Assembly (NCBI GenBank): GCA_019753105.1
Contig: JAIELJ010000014.1
Coordinates: 1 to 64,000 of the forward strand
DNA: 64,000 nt
Direction of reading: 5' to 3'
Origin: Hyphomonadaceae bacterium
GTDB lineage: Bacteria; Pseudomonadota; Alphaproteobacteria; Caulobacterales; Aquidulcibacteraceae
Positions 9,272 through 16,859 of the stretch are shown here, one piece after another. Both the position numbers and the translations under genes were made by a program. Below the pieces are notes generated by a model, which saw only the letters and a list, made by a program, of their open reading frames with translations, made no database searches and was not told the DNA's origin. Every line of letters begins with the position of its first letter. The stretch's first letter is position 1.

Positions 9272-9679
9272 ATGAAGCTGAGCATCCAAATTACGGTATC
9301 GCCCGAAGTAGCAGTGGAAGCGCTCCAAATACGCAACGTTCTTCAAGAGCGAGTTGATAAGACTTTGCCTGACGTACCGTATAGCTCCGGCATAGACGAG
9401 GTGATGGTGTTTCCGACATTTCTCGACCCAGAGCGGGGAAGCATTCCGGACCGCGTTAAATTTTTCGCAAATGAAAACTCTGTTCGCTCAACTCGCAATG
9501 GTTCTTTTGCAAATTTCCGAGATGCGAGTCTGAGCCAACAATATGCGCTGGTGGTCGATATGATCCAGCAATGTTTGGACCAGATTGGTCCAAAATATCT
9601 CGTGGAAGGAGACCGACAAGCGCTGTCGCACGCACTCCATTTCGCACCCAGCAACGGGCCGCAAAGTGTCGCCGAATAG
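9272..9679 (+). CDS. Candidate immunity protein for the RHS toxin
   Basis: This 135-residue soluble protein begins four bases after the toxin stop codon, the standard place for the cognate immunity gene. It has no signal peptide, so it would act in the cytoplasm by binding the toxin tip. Predicted content is mixed: strands at the start (KLSIQITVSPEV), then helices (EALQIRNVLQERVDK and QYALVVDMIQQCLDQIG). I cannot place it in a named Imm family. Its base composition matches the toxin tip and not the RHS core, supporting joint acquisition. The immunity role is inferred from position. Confidence 0.6.
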   Translation: MKLSIQITVSPEVAVEALQIRNVLQERVDKTLPDVPYSSGIDEVMVFPTFLDPERGSIPDRVKFFANENSVRSTRNGSFANFRDASLSQQYALVVDMIQQCLDQIGPKYLVEGDRQALSHALHFAPSNGPQSVAE

Positions 9680-9995
9680 TAACGAGCCCGACGATGAGGC
9701 AACTTCGTTGGTGCTTAGGTTGGAGGGGCGTAGCGCCCTGAAGGCAGTTTGGGATTTGGAGGACCGAATAGAGCAGGAGTGTGCGCCGGACGTCATGGTA
9801 GACGGCAACGATTTTTCTTCGAGCGGCGCTAACATTTTTCTTTTGGCGATGTCTCCGGCAGCACTGCCGCGCTTGCTTGATTTTTTTGCAACCGCTGCGG
9901 ACATGCCGCGCAACTTTCTCCTCGCCGCAGAGAAGTCTGGTTCTTATTGCGTAATTTATCCTGTTGATCGCATGGGAGATCGTCTGACTCTTTAG
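9666..9995 (+). CDS. Hypothetical protein, possible second immunity gene
   Basis: The frame is open from further upstream; GTG at 9666 is chosen because it overlaps the end of the previous gene by 14 bases, giving 109 residues. A short acidic start leads to ALKAVWDLEDRIEQECAP, the motif VDGNDFSSSGANIFLL, and a helical PAALPRLLDFF segment. The DGND-x-GxG-x-NIF pattern is one I associate with small proteins found beside toxins, but I cannot name the family. It is soluble, without signal peptide. It may protect against a former or related toxin tip. Confidence 0.5.
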   Translation: MSPNSNEPDDEATSLVLRLEGRSALKAVWDLEDRIEQECAPDVMVDGNDFSSSGANIFLLAMSPAALPRLLDFFATAADMPRNFLLAAEKSGSYCVIYPVDRMGDRLTL

Positions 9996-10021
9996 CAGGC
10001 TGGGCAGGGTGACACACGCCC

Positions 10022-10138
10022 AGCTACCAGTACGACGCCGCTTCACGCCGCATCCGCATGACGTGGCCGGATTCGTTCTACGTCACTTACGACTACGATC
10101 TCACAAACGCCGTCACCGCCATCCGCGAGAATGGCGCA
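10022..10138 (+). pseudogene. Orphan RHS core fragment
   Basis: Thirty-nine codons here encode a diverged copy of RHS residues corresponding to 7591-7707: SYQYDAASRRIRM, then TWPDSFYVTYDYDLTNAVTA and IRENGA. Most differences are at third codon positions. The copy has no start and loses similarity abruptly on both sides. Displaced core fragments downstream of a tip and its immunity gene are typical remnants of RHS tip exchange or duplication. Confidence 0.85.
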
Positions 10139-10322
10139 GCCTGTTCTCACCGATGCAAGGTCCGCTCGACACCCCGCGTCACCCGCCGCGTCCCGCATAA
10201 AACGGCAACCAAGCACCGCGAATATATTTTGCGATCACGCCGAGCGCCAAGTCCCACAGGGCTTGCCCAACTGGCATGGTGCCGGTTCGCGGATAGGCCG
10301 TCCCACACGACCCGATCTTGAC

Positions 10323-10346
10323 TTTTGGGGCATTGTGTGCCACAAA
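10323..10346. promoter_or_regulatory. Imperfect dyad upstream of the serine recombinase
   Basis: TTTTGGGGCA and TGCCACAAA flank a five-base centre (TTGTG), an imperfect inverted repeat about 30 bases before the recombinase start. It could be a crossover/res-type site or an operator. The stretch 10139-10376 otherwise shows no gene. Confidence 0.3.
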
Positions 10347-10376
10347 GTTTAAGATGTGTGTGGGATGGAGGCGGGT

Positions 10377-10961
10377 ATGACTGGTGTCATTTGTGGCTAC
10401 GGTCGAACGTCTTCCGAAGAGCAACGTGCTGGCCTCGACGCCCAACTCGCGGAACTGCGAGCGGCGGGATGCACGAAGATTTTCTCCGAACAGGTTTCGT
10501 CGGTTGATGCGAAGCGGCCCAAGCTCGCCGAAGCCCTCGCATTCTTGCGTGAGGGTGACACCATGATCGTCACTCGCCCTTGCCGCCTCGCACGCAGCAC
10601 CAAAGACTTGCTCGACATCGTTGACGATCTGACCAAGCGCGGCGTCGCGGTTCGCATCCTGTCGATGGACCTGAACACCGCCAACGCCACCGGACGTTTG
10701 ATCCTGACGATCCTCGCAGGCATCGCAGAGTTTGAGCGTAGCCTCATGCTAGAGCGCCAGAGGCACGGAATCGCCAAGGCAAAGGCCGAAGGCAAATATC
10801 GCGGTCGTGCGCCAACCGCTCGCGCACGCACGGCGGAAGTGAAGGCGCTAAAGGCCGAAGGGCTGGGCGTTGCGGCGATCCATCAGAAGACGGGCGTCAG
10901 CCGTTCGAGCATCTATCGCATTCTTGGCGATGCTGAAGGCCAATCGCGGCAGCGGGCGTAG
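10377..10961 (+). CDS. Serine recombinase (resolvase/invertase family)
   Basis: ATG 10377 is chosen over an upstream frame because GGAGG lies six bases before it; the product has 194 residues. The N-terminal catalytic domain (about 4-140) contains YGRTS with the nucleophile Ser12, GLDAQLAELRAAGC, the RPCRLARS box, and the helix-E region AEFERSLMLERQRHGIAKAK. A C-terminal HTH of Hin type (about 150-185, GLGVAAIHQKTGVSRSSIYR) completes the usual short resolvase layout. It could resolve dimers, invert DNA or be a remnant of a transposon; no terminal inverted repeats of a Tn3 element are seen. It sits within the island next to the broken RHS fragment. Confidence 0.92.
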   Translation: MTGVICGYGRTSSEEQRAGLDAQLAELRAAGCTKIFSEQVSSVDAKRPKLAEALAFLREGDTMIVTRPCRLARSTKDLLDIVDDLTKRGVAVRILSMDLNTANATGRLILTILAGIAEFERSLMLERQRHGIAKAKAEGKYRGRAPTARARTAEVKALKAEGLGVAAIHQKTGVSRSSIYRILGDAEGQSRQRA

Positions 10962-10964
10962 GCC

Positions 10965-11222
10965 CTAGATGTCGATGGACTTCGGCAGCTTCTTCATCAC
11001 TTGAGCGAATAGTTCTTTTGGGTCCGCACCCATTGCGCGGGCGATGACCACGAACTCAATCAGGTCCACCCGCCGAATTCCGCGTTCGATGTTCGATATG
11101 AATGGCTGGGGCTTACCCAGCGCTTCCGACAGCTGAACTTGCGTCAAACCTGATCGCTTCCGCGCCGCGACCAGTGTCGTAAGCAGCGCTTGGTAGGCGT
11201 CAGTGAAAACAGACTTCGGCAT
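10965..11222 (-). CDS. XRE-family transcriptional regulator
   Basis: An 85-residue protein consisting almost wholly of a Cro/CI-type HTH: residues about 15-70 include ARKRSGLTQVQLSEALGKPQ, FISNIERG and a short C-terminal helix. It would bind operator DNA as a dimer and control island genes. It is convergent with the serine recombinase (three bases between the genes) and divergent from the lipoprotein gene, with an AT-rich promoter-like stretch (about 11265-11290, containing TATATT) between them. Confidence 0.88.
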   Translation of the reverse strand: MPKSVFTDAYQALLTTLVAARKRSGLTQVQLSEALGKPQPFISNIERGIRRVDLIEFVVIARAMGADPKELFAQVMKKLPKSIDI

Positions 11223-11301
11223 GGGCCGGGCGAATCCCCGACCCTTGGACTATCCCTGGCACCGCGATATATGATCTTCTTATATTGTCGTGCGGTGGGG
11301 G

Positions 11302-12324
11302 ATGACGATGAGAACGGTGATAGTCGCGCTTGCTTTGGCTTTGGCCGCGTGTGGTCAAGGCGGTGTTCCGGGGACGGCATCAACTGGCTGGCAAGTTCAA
11401 GAGGTTCGGGATGAACTAACCGGCGCGGCGACGCAAACCGCGATGCTCATTTCCCCATTCGACAACGGCCAAGTTGAACTCACTGCGACGTGCGAGGGGG
11501 AGCAAATCCTTCTGCACTACGACGAATGGGGTGAAGTCGGCCCGGTGGGCGGCACTGGCCGCGTCGTCGAATTCAGGATGACGGTGATCGCGGCCAACGC
11601 CGACGACACGTTCTCGCTCTCCAACGCGGGCACGCAGCTTGGCCTTCAATCGACCGTGCCGCTTCGAGCAAGCGTCCAGGAAGGGCAGGAAGAGCGCCTT
11701 GTCGGCTTCGTGGACCACATCAACAGCGTGACCACGCAAGTGCCTGTAGCGGCGTTCTACGGCGCTGACGCCGTATCTGCGCTGCGAGTCGAGATTCCGT
11801 TGCTTCTGCAATCGGCCACCAGCGGCCAACCGCCCGTGTCGCAGAACGTGGTCGTCGATCTCATGCCGCAAGATGAGAACCTAAGAAGTCTACTCAATGC
11901 GTGTGACCCGCACGCGGCGACCAACGCATCTCCCGCCGCACAATCGCCAGAGGCGGCCACGCCAAGCGTTGCGGAACTCATCCTTGATGATGTGGCTCCA
12001 TACTCAACAAGCGGCACACCCGAATGCTTTGCGCGGGACGAAGAAGGTCTGACATTGTTGAGAACCGAACGGCATGGCGGGGCGATGATCGCGATTGTTG
12101 GGGCCAGTGGTGCAACAAGTCTCATGAAAGAAGGGGGAGGATCGCTCCGGGACGGCGGTCAGATGCGGTCTTTTGAGGGGATTACGGCGAGCATATCGCG
12201 CACCGGGGAGGCCGTTCCAACTGATGCGGGTGGAAGCGTTGGCCCGGCAGAACTTGTCGTCACTTCGGGAGGTGCAACGACGACTGCGGCGGTCACTTAT
12301 GAGTGCCGCGCAACCGGACAATGA
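11302..12324 (+). CDS. Putative lipoprotein of unknown function
   Basis: The frame opens at GTG 11290; ATG 11302 or ATG 11308 (with GGGGG six bases upstream) is more likely. The product is about 340 residues. The N-terminus RTVIVALALALAACGQ is a lipoprotein signal with lipobox LAAC, so the mature protein would be lipid-anchored from Cys near residue 20. The mature part looks beta-rich, with two segments joined by an Ala/Pro/Ser linker (about 205-225). No enzymatic motif is seen. It is an island cargo gene, divergent from the XRE regulator, which may control it. Confidence 0.75.
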   Translation: MTMRTVIVALALALAACGQGGVPGTASTGWQVQEVRDELTGAATQTAMLISPFDNGQVELTATCEGEQILLHYDEWGEVGPVGGTGRVVEFRMTVIAANADDTFSLSNAGTQLGLQSTVPLRASVQEGQEERLVGFVDHINSVTTQVPVAAFYGADAVSALRVEIPLLLQSATSGQPPVSQNVVVDLMPQDENLRSLLNACDPHAATNASPAAQSPEAATPSVAELILDDVAPYSTSGTPECFARDEEGLTLLRTERHGGAMIAIVGASGATSLMKEGGGSLRDGGQMRSFEGITASISRTGEAVPTDAGGSVGPAELVVTSGGATTTAAVTYECRATGQ

Positions 12325-12371
12325 AAGTTGGTGCTTTCTCACGCCGCATGAATGAACCGCGCCGGTAGAAC

Positions 12372-12767
12372 ATGGCTCGCATCTACCATCCCGAAGGGGA
12401 GAGGCCGCCACGTTTGCGTGCCTTGGTGTTTGTCTTCGGGTCCAACCTGGAAGGCCATCACCAAAGCGGCGCGGCACGCATTGCACGCGATGAGTTTCAG
12501 GCCGAGCGGGGCGTTGGTAAGGGGCGCACGAACATGGCCTACGGCATACCCGTGAAGTCCCAGCACCATACGCTTCCGCTGGATGCCATCGCGCAAAGTG
12601 TGAGGGAGTTCGTAGGTTACGCCGACGCCAACCCGTCGCTGACGTTCTATGTGGTCCGGGTAGGGTGCGGGCAGGCGGGATATGCGGACGCACAAGTCGC
12701 GCCGTTGTTTGCCGGTGCGGGCGCGAACTGCGTGTTCTCCAAGAAGTGGAAGCCGTGGTTAGATTGA
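12372..12767 (+). CDS. Phage-associated hypothetical protein (A1S_2505-like)
   Basis: This 131-residue protein carries FVFGSNLEGHHQSGAARIA near the start, AYGIPVKSQ, the helix LPLDAIAQSVREFVGYA and VVRVGCGQAGYADAQVAPLF near the end. That pattern (FGSN, AYxIPTK, GCGxAGY, APLF) is known from a widespread family of phage and mobile-element proteins annotated only as non-structural. The Gly-rich loops suggest a nucleotide-binding fold, which I cannot confirm. It is followed after 12 bases by another small gene, probably in the same operon. It supports a phage-satellite origin of the island. Confidence 0.7.
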   Translation: MARIYHPEGERPPRLRALVFVFGSNLEGHHQSGAARIARDEFQAERGVGKGRTNMAYGIPVKSQHHTLPLDAIAQSVREFVGYADANPSLTFYVVRVGCGQAGYADAQVAPLFAGAGANCVFSKKWKPWLD

Positions 12768-12779
12768 ACGGAGCTTTCG

Positions 12780-13010
12780 ATGACACCAGACGAAATCTCG
12801 AAGCTTTCACGCGATGAGCTTCTCGACACGATGCGTCGTGAGGGCATTCCCGTGGTGATGTCACTTTTTGCCACGGTGCACCACAAGTCCGCTGATCGAC
12901 CCGAAGGATTCGATGAGGCAGACCTGGACCAGATCAGCGAAGACTTGGAAGACGGCGACGTGCTTCGGTGGCGGCGCGAATTGGCGGAGCACTTCGCCAG
13001 ACGCGGGTAA
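12780..13010 (+). CDS. Small acidic hypothetical protein
   Basis: A 76-residue protein with GGAG seven bases before its ATG. It is mostly helical and acidic: MTPDEISKLSRDELLDTMRR, then GFDEADLDQISEDLEDGD and a C-terminal RWRRELAEHF. No domain is recognised. It is the last gene before attR. Confidence 0.6.
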   Translation: MTPDEISKLSRDELLDTMRREGIPVVMSLFATVHHKSADRPEGFDEADLDQISEDLEDGDVLRWRRELAEHFARRG

Positions 13011-13026
13011 ATTGGACGCCCACTTT

Positions 13027-13090
13027 GGTTTGACAGTCGCTTTGCAACGCCTTGAAAAGCCATGAATTAGACTTGGCCGATTTGACAATT
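13027..13090 (+). promoter_or_regulatory. TTTGACA sites near attR
   Basis: GGTTTGACAG (13027-13036) and TTTGACAATT (13081-13090) resemble the paired GGTTTGACAAA sites just inside attL. They lie 31-110 bases from the attR core. They are candidate arm-type binding sites for the island integrase. Confidence 0.4.
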
Positions 13091-13120
13091 CAAGTGGTTG
13101 TTTTTGGCTAATGTGGTCTC

Positions 13121-13136
13121 CCTGTCGGGTGCGCCA
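13121..13136 (+). repeat. attR core, 16 bp
   Basis: CCTGTCGGGTGCGCCA here is identical to the tRNA-Arg 3' end at 62-77. No tRNA body precedes it, as expected for the island end distal to the tRNA. Confidence 0.9.
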
Positions 13137-13248
13137 GCGTCTGACCCGTTTCGTGAAGCTTTCGCGCCTTCTCCTATGGTTTCCGTCCGAAGTCCGGCCT
13201 CTCGCCGGGCGATGGCGCCGGAGCCAAGCCTGTGGAGGGGCTTCGACC

Positions 13249-14094
13249 ATGACTGCGTGTGCTGGATGCGGGACGGCGCTTGCCGCCGACGCAAAGTTTT
13301 GTGCCGTGTGCGGCAGGCCTTCAGTTGCGATGGCCGCCGGTGCTGGAGCGGCGACCGCGCCGCCAATGCCGCCGCCGATGCCGCAAATGCCGAACGTACT
13401 GCGCGCTGCCGGCGCCAGCGGCGGGACATCGAAGCAAGCGACACTGAACGGCGCGCCGCACGACGTGTTCGCGCGCGCTCTGCAAGTGCTCGGCGCCGAG
13501 AATGCGGAACTGACGTGGCAACAGCCGCCGCGAGGCGCGAAGTTCGTGCTGACCCGCAAAAGCATGTGGTCGACCGCCGGCACTTCGATCAAGTATGACG
13601 GCGATCTGCAAGTGACGCCGGCGGGCCCGGCGCAGAGCACGGCGCGCATTGCGCTTAAACTGCAATGGGGCAGTGCGATGCCGCTGCTGGCGCTGCAGGG
13701 TGGCGCTGTCGTTGTCGCGGCGATGTTCAACTACTACATCGCGGCGTTCGCCCTGATCTTCATCATCGGCTCTCTTGCGATTACCGCATGGAGCGTTTCC
13801 AGCGGAATTCCGGAAAAAGCGCTGAACGACATGATGCGCGTGCTGCAGGGCGGTGCGCCTGTGATGGCTCCAGCGCCAGCCTATGCTGCGCCCGCGCCTT
13901 CGCCTGCTCCTTACAGCCCGCCCGCCCAGCCCGCGCCGCAACCCGCGGCCACGCCTGCGCAAGCCGCGCCTAAGCAAGCGGAAGCGGCCGCGATCATCGA
14001 GCAGATCAAGCAAGTTGCATCGCTGCGCGACGCAGGTGCGATCACGCCGGAAGAGTTCGAAGCGAAGAAAAAAGAGCTGCTCGCGCGGATCTGA
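13249..14094 (+). CDS. Zinc-ribbon, membrane, SHOCT-domain protein
   Basis: ATG 13249 is preceded by GGAGG and starts directly with a zinc ribbon (CAGC at residues 4-7, CAVC at about 18-21); the frame continues upstream but without a better start. The product has 281 residues. After a Pro/Met linker comes a soluble domain (about 60-140) and then a paired hydrophobic segment (about 150-190, LLALQGGAVVVAAMFNYYIA and ALIFIIGSLAITAW). A long Ala/Pro linker leads to a C-terminal SHOCT motif (about 245-281, LRDAGAITPEEFEAKKKELL). SHOCT tails are found on membrane and signalling proteins and may mediate oligomerisation. The next gene starts three bases later and also begins with a zinc ribbon. Confidence 0.75.
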   Translation: MTACAGCGTALAADAKFCAVCGRPSVAMAAGAGAATAPPMPPPMPQMPNVLRAAGASGGTSKQATLNGAPHDVFARALQVLGAENAELTWQQPPRGAKFVLTRKSMWSTAGTSIKYDGDLQVTPAGPAQSTARIALKLQWGSAMPLLALQGGAVVVAAMFNYYIAAFALIFIIGSLAITAWSVSSGIPEKALNDMMRVLQGGAPVMAPAPAYAAPAPSPAPYSPPAQPAPQPAATPAQAAPKQAEAAAIIEQIKQVASLRDAGAITPEEFEAKKKELLARI

Positions 14095-14097
14095 TCC

Positions 14098-15375
14098 ATG
14101 TTGGCTGCTCTTGCCTCCTGCACGCATTGTGGTGCGCAGCTCGATGCTAACGCGCGCTTCTGCACCCAGTGCGGAACGCCGAACGCCGCACCTGCGCCGC
14201 CGCAGACCTTCGGGTTTGGCTGCCAAACCTGCGGCGGCGACGGCACGCGGCTGCCGGCGGAGCGTGTTTATTGCGCAAGCTGTCGTTGGCTGCGGCCGCT
14301 GGGCCCCGGCTACAGCTTGCCCGTCGAGGCGTTTCTTTGGCGCCTCGATGCCGACGCGATGAATACGCTTTCCGGCATCGCGCCGCTCAACGCCGCGGCC
14401 CACTCGCTCTCCGAGACAGTGGGGCGCCCTTGGTTCGAAGCGGCGGTGAACGGCATACGCCTCTCCGAGCGGCAAATGCCGGACATCTTCGCGCTCGCGA
14501 TCAAAGCCGCGCGTATCGTTGGGCTCACGCATCTGCCTGAGATTTACATTTCCGGTCAGCAGATGTGGGACGCGGTAACGATGGGCTCGCAGACAGCGTC
14601 GTTCGTCGCGCTCGGCAGCGTGCTGACCAATTTCCGCGGTGACGATCTGCTCTATCTGCTCGCGCGTGAGATGGGGCATGCGCGCGCTGGTCACGCGCTG
14701 TGGAACACGGTGGTCAATTTGCTCGCAGGGCGCCAGCCCGGCAATCGGTCATTGATGTCGAGCGGCGTGCTGAGCTTCCTGTCACCATCGAAGATGATTG
14801 AGAGCGGGATCAACGCGCCGTTGATGGCGTGGCAGCGCCATTCGGCGATCACGGCGGATCGCGCGGGGTTGCTCGCCGTGGGCGATATCGAAGTCGCGCG
14901 TCGTGTCACTTTGCAGTGGACGTTGCATTCATTCCCGCTTGCGGCGCGTATCGATGCGGAATCATGGCGTGCGCAAGAGGATGCCTCGGACGACAGCGCC
15001 ATGCAGGCCTCGGAGTTTGCGATGACCTCGACGCCGTACGCCGCGCGCCGCCTGAAGCTCGCGCGCGAGTTTTTTGAGAGCGAAAGCTACCAAGTCTGCC
15101 GCCGTGTGATTGAACATTGGGCGCCGCGTCCTGTGCCGCAGACGGTTCAGGCGGCGCCCGCGCAGAGTCCTGCGCCCGCAAAACCAAAGGCGCCGCAAGA
15201 GCCGATGGAGCGCCTGACATGCGTGTCGTGCGACGCCGTCATGCGCGTGCCGAAGGCGCTGCTTGCGGGCGACAAGCCGGTCAATGTGCGCTGCCCGAAT
15301 GCGCAATGCGGCAAGGTCCTGAAGATCACGCGGAAGCAACCCAAGCCGCCAAAGCCTGAGCAGGTCTCAGAGTGA
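14098..15375 (+). CDS. Zinc-ribbon protein with degenerate M48 peptidase domain
   Basis: This 425-residue protein starts with a double-Cys zinc ribbon (CTHC, CTQC) and a second Cys pair set (CQTC, CASC; about 45-65). Residues about 100-330 align with M48 metallopeptidases, but the zinc-binding box HExxH reads REMGH (in LLAREMGHARAGH), and the third-ligand motif ExxADRAGLL reads AITADRAGLL. Both changes remove metal ligands, so it is probably a non-catalytic pseudopeptidase. A C-terminal module (about 375-425) has another CVSC/CPNAQC ribbon. It is coupled to the genes on either side (three-base gap; GTGA overlap). Confidence 0.8.
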   Translation: MLAALASCTHCGAQLDANARFCTQCGTPNAAPAPPQTFGFGCQTCGGDGTRLPAERVYCASCRWLRPLGPGYSLPVEAFLWRLDADAMNTLSGIAPLNAAAHSLSETVGRPWFEAAVNGIRLSERQMPDIFALAIKAARIVGLTHLPEIYISGQQMWDAVTMGSQTASFVALGSVLTNFRGDDLLYLLAREMGHARAGHALWNTVVNLLAGRQPGNRSLMSSGVLSFLSPSKMIESGINAPLMAWQRHSAITADRAGLLAVGDIEVARRVTLQWTLHSFPLAARIDAESWRAQEDASDDSAMQASEFAMTSTPYAARRLKLAREFFESESYQVCRRVIEHWAPRPVPQTVQAAPAQSPAPAKPKAPQEPMERLTCVSCDAVMRVPKALLAGDKPVNVRCPNAQCGKVLKITRKQPKPPKPEQVSE

Positions 15376-15692
15376 GTGGCGGCTCCAACAGCGATGAGGC
15401 AGCGCGCGCGTTCGATGTCAGCATTGAGAGCGAGAGCGCAGCGCCTGTGATCGAGGTCGAGGAAGAGGACGATGATGAGAAGCGCAAGCGCGATGCAGCG
15501 CTCGCCCCCACCTTCGATCAAGAGCGCGCGCATGACGGTAAGTCGGACGAAGAGATGATTGCAGAGCGCGAACAAAGCACGCGCGAAGCGGTCGATCTGG
15601 CGATTGCAATCGGCGTGGTGATCGCCGTGGCGGAAGCCAGTGAGGCGGATGACGAGGAAGCTGTCGATCAGACTGACGATGGCGGCGAGTAG
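15372..15692 (+). CDS. Acidic hypothetical protein
   Basis: A 106-residue protein from a GTG start that overlaps the preceding stop codon (GTGA). It is strongly acidic (EVEEEDDDEKRKRD, then a DDEEAVDQTDDGG tail) with one hydrophobic stretch (about 74-88, AVDLAIAIGVVIAVAEA) that could be a single membrane segment or a helix packing on the M48-like neighbour. No family recognised. It belongs to the same operon. Confidence 0.6.
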   Translation: MSGGSNSDEAARAFDVSIESESAAPVIEVEEEDDDEKRKRDAALAPTFDQERAHDGKSDEEMIAEREQSTREAVDLAIAIGVVIAVAEASEADDEEAVDQTDDGGE

Positions 15693-15709
15693 CAGAAGAG
15701 GGAAGAGAA

Positions 15710-16369
15710 ATGGCCGATCCACTGACGCTTGACGATTTCTGGCAAACGGAAACCGGTCAGCAATTGCAAATCGACATGGCGGGTATGTCGGATGCCGAGC
15801 AGGCGACGATGCTGAACCAGCTGCAAGTCGCGGCTGACAAGGGCGATCTGACGCTCGATTTCAGCACGGACAGCATGTTCCTCGACTCGCAGATCGCGGA
15901 AGAGAAACGCGAGGAGGCGGAGCTGTATCAAGCCGAGCAGGCGAAGGCCGTGGAGGCTGGTGACTGGGAGAAGGCGGAAGAGTTCGCGTCCAAAGCCGAA
16001 TACGCGATGGAGGAAGTCAAAGATCACGGTGGCGATGTCGCTGAAGCGGAGATCTATGAGGCGCAAGCCGATCAGGCGAACTTAGAGAACGCCGACTATC
16101 ACCAAGAGATTGCCGACTCGAATGCCGATAGCGCTGCAGCGTATGCGGCCGAAGGCGATCTCGAGACGGCCGAAATCTACGCCGATAGCGCGGCCGATAG
16201 CGCAACAGTTGCGGCAGATTACGGTGCGTCTGCGGATCAAGGCGGCACCTACGCGGATCAGACAGTGGACACGTCATTGACGTTCGACGCGACCGCAACG
16301 GTCGACACGACGATCGATACGTCCAGCAGCTACGACTCGATTGATACCTCGACGACGACTACGGAGTGA
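15710..16369 (+). CDS. Acidic Ala-rich coiled-coil protein
   Basis: This 219-residue protein has a good ribosome site (AGAGGGAAGAGAA before ATG). Residues about 1-60 form an amphipathic helical start; about 60-180 is a long Ala/Glu/Asp helix region with regular EAE and ADS spacing (EIYEAQADQANLENADYH; YADSAADSATVAADY), probably a coiled coil or a helical repeat. The C-terminal 40 residues are Thr/Ser/Asp-rich and likely disordered. No signal peptide. It ends the four-gene cluster that begins at 13249. Function unknown. Confidence 0.65.
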   Translation: MADPLTLDDFWQTETGQQLQIDMAGMSDAEQATMLNQLQVAADKGDLTLDFSTDSMFLDSQIAEEKREEAELYQAEQAKAVEAGDWEKAEEFASKAEYAMEEVKDHGGDVAEAEIYEAQADQANLENADYHQEIADSNADSAAAYAAEGDLETAEIYADSAADSATVAADYGASADQGGTYADQTVDTSLTFDATATVDTTIDTSSSYDSIDTSTTTTE

Positions 16370-16447
16370 GGGAGCCTAGAGGCACTAGGCGTTCGCTTGG
16401 GTCAACGCTAAAAGGTGCTGCACGTCCGATGCAGATGGTATCGCGTT

Positions 16448-16460
16448 GGGTGCGCCAGCG
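16448..16460. repeat. 13-bp copy of the attR-right-flank sequence
   Basis: GGGTGCGCCAGCG here equals 13127-13139, which is the attR core end plus three flanking chromosomal bases. The 3.3 kb between contains the zinc-ribbon/M48-like cluster. It may mark an older insertion boundary or be chance. Confidence 0.3.
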
Positions 16461-16472
16461 GAGACTGATCCA

Positions 16473-16859
16473 ATGTCCGAGCTTCCTCCGGTCGGCGCGT
16501 TCGCCATTGTGCCGAGCAATGATTTGCAAGCGGCGATCCCGTTCTGGGAGCGCTTAGGCTTCAGCCGCACAGGCGGCGACGCGCAATACATCATCATGAC
16601 CGGCTGGGATTGTGAGGTTCATCTCACGCAAGCGGGCGGCGGCCCTTGGCGCGTGCCGTCTGATCACAATCCGTTCGGCGTTTTCATCCGAACGCCGCAC
16701 GTGGATGAAATCGCCGCGCGCGTCGATGATCTGATTATCCGCCCCGGCGGCGTGCTGCGCCACCGCGAGTGGGGCATCTACGAAGTTGGGATTGCTGGGC
16801 CGGATGGTTTGCTGGTGCGGGTTGGTTGGCCGTCGAAGTTGGTCAACGACCGCGCTTAG
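16473..16859 (+). CDS. VOC-family (glyoxalase/bleomycin-resistance fold) protein
   Basis: The start ATG 16473 (GGAG nine bases upstream) gives 128 residues. The fold is the paired beta-alpha-beta-beta-beta module: [20 protein letters not shown] at the start, a Glu in [27 protein letters not shown] and [16 protein letters not shown] at the end. Members bind small ligands or metals as dimers, including glyoxalases, dioxygenases and drug-sequestering proteins; the substrate cannot be told from sequence. The last two conserved segments are intact. It overlaps the convergent UXS gene by four bases. Confidence 0.8.
   Translation: MSELPPVGAFAIVPSNDLQAAIPFWERLGFSRTGGDAQYIIMTGWDCEVHLTQAGGGPWRVPSDHNPFGVFIRTPHVDEIAARVDDLIIRPGGVLRHREWGIYEVGIAGPDGLLVRVGWPSKLVNDRA

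Noticed and set aside
10356-10961. Tn3-type transposon around the serine recombinase
   Set aside because: No tnpA gene or terminal inverted repeats were seen; the recombinase stands alone in the island.
13321-14694. 457-codon minus-strand frame
   Set aside because: Opposite two coupled genes with recognisable zinc-ribbon, SHOCT and M48 motifs; its translation is very rich in Arg and lacks known features.
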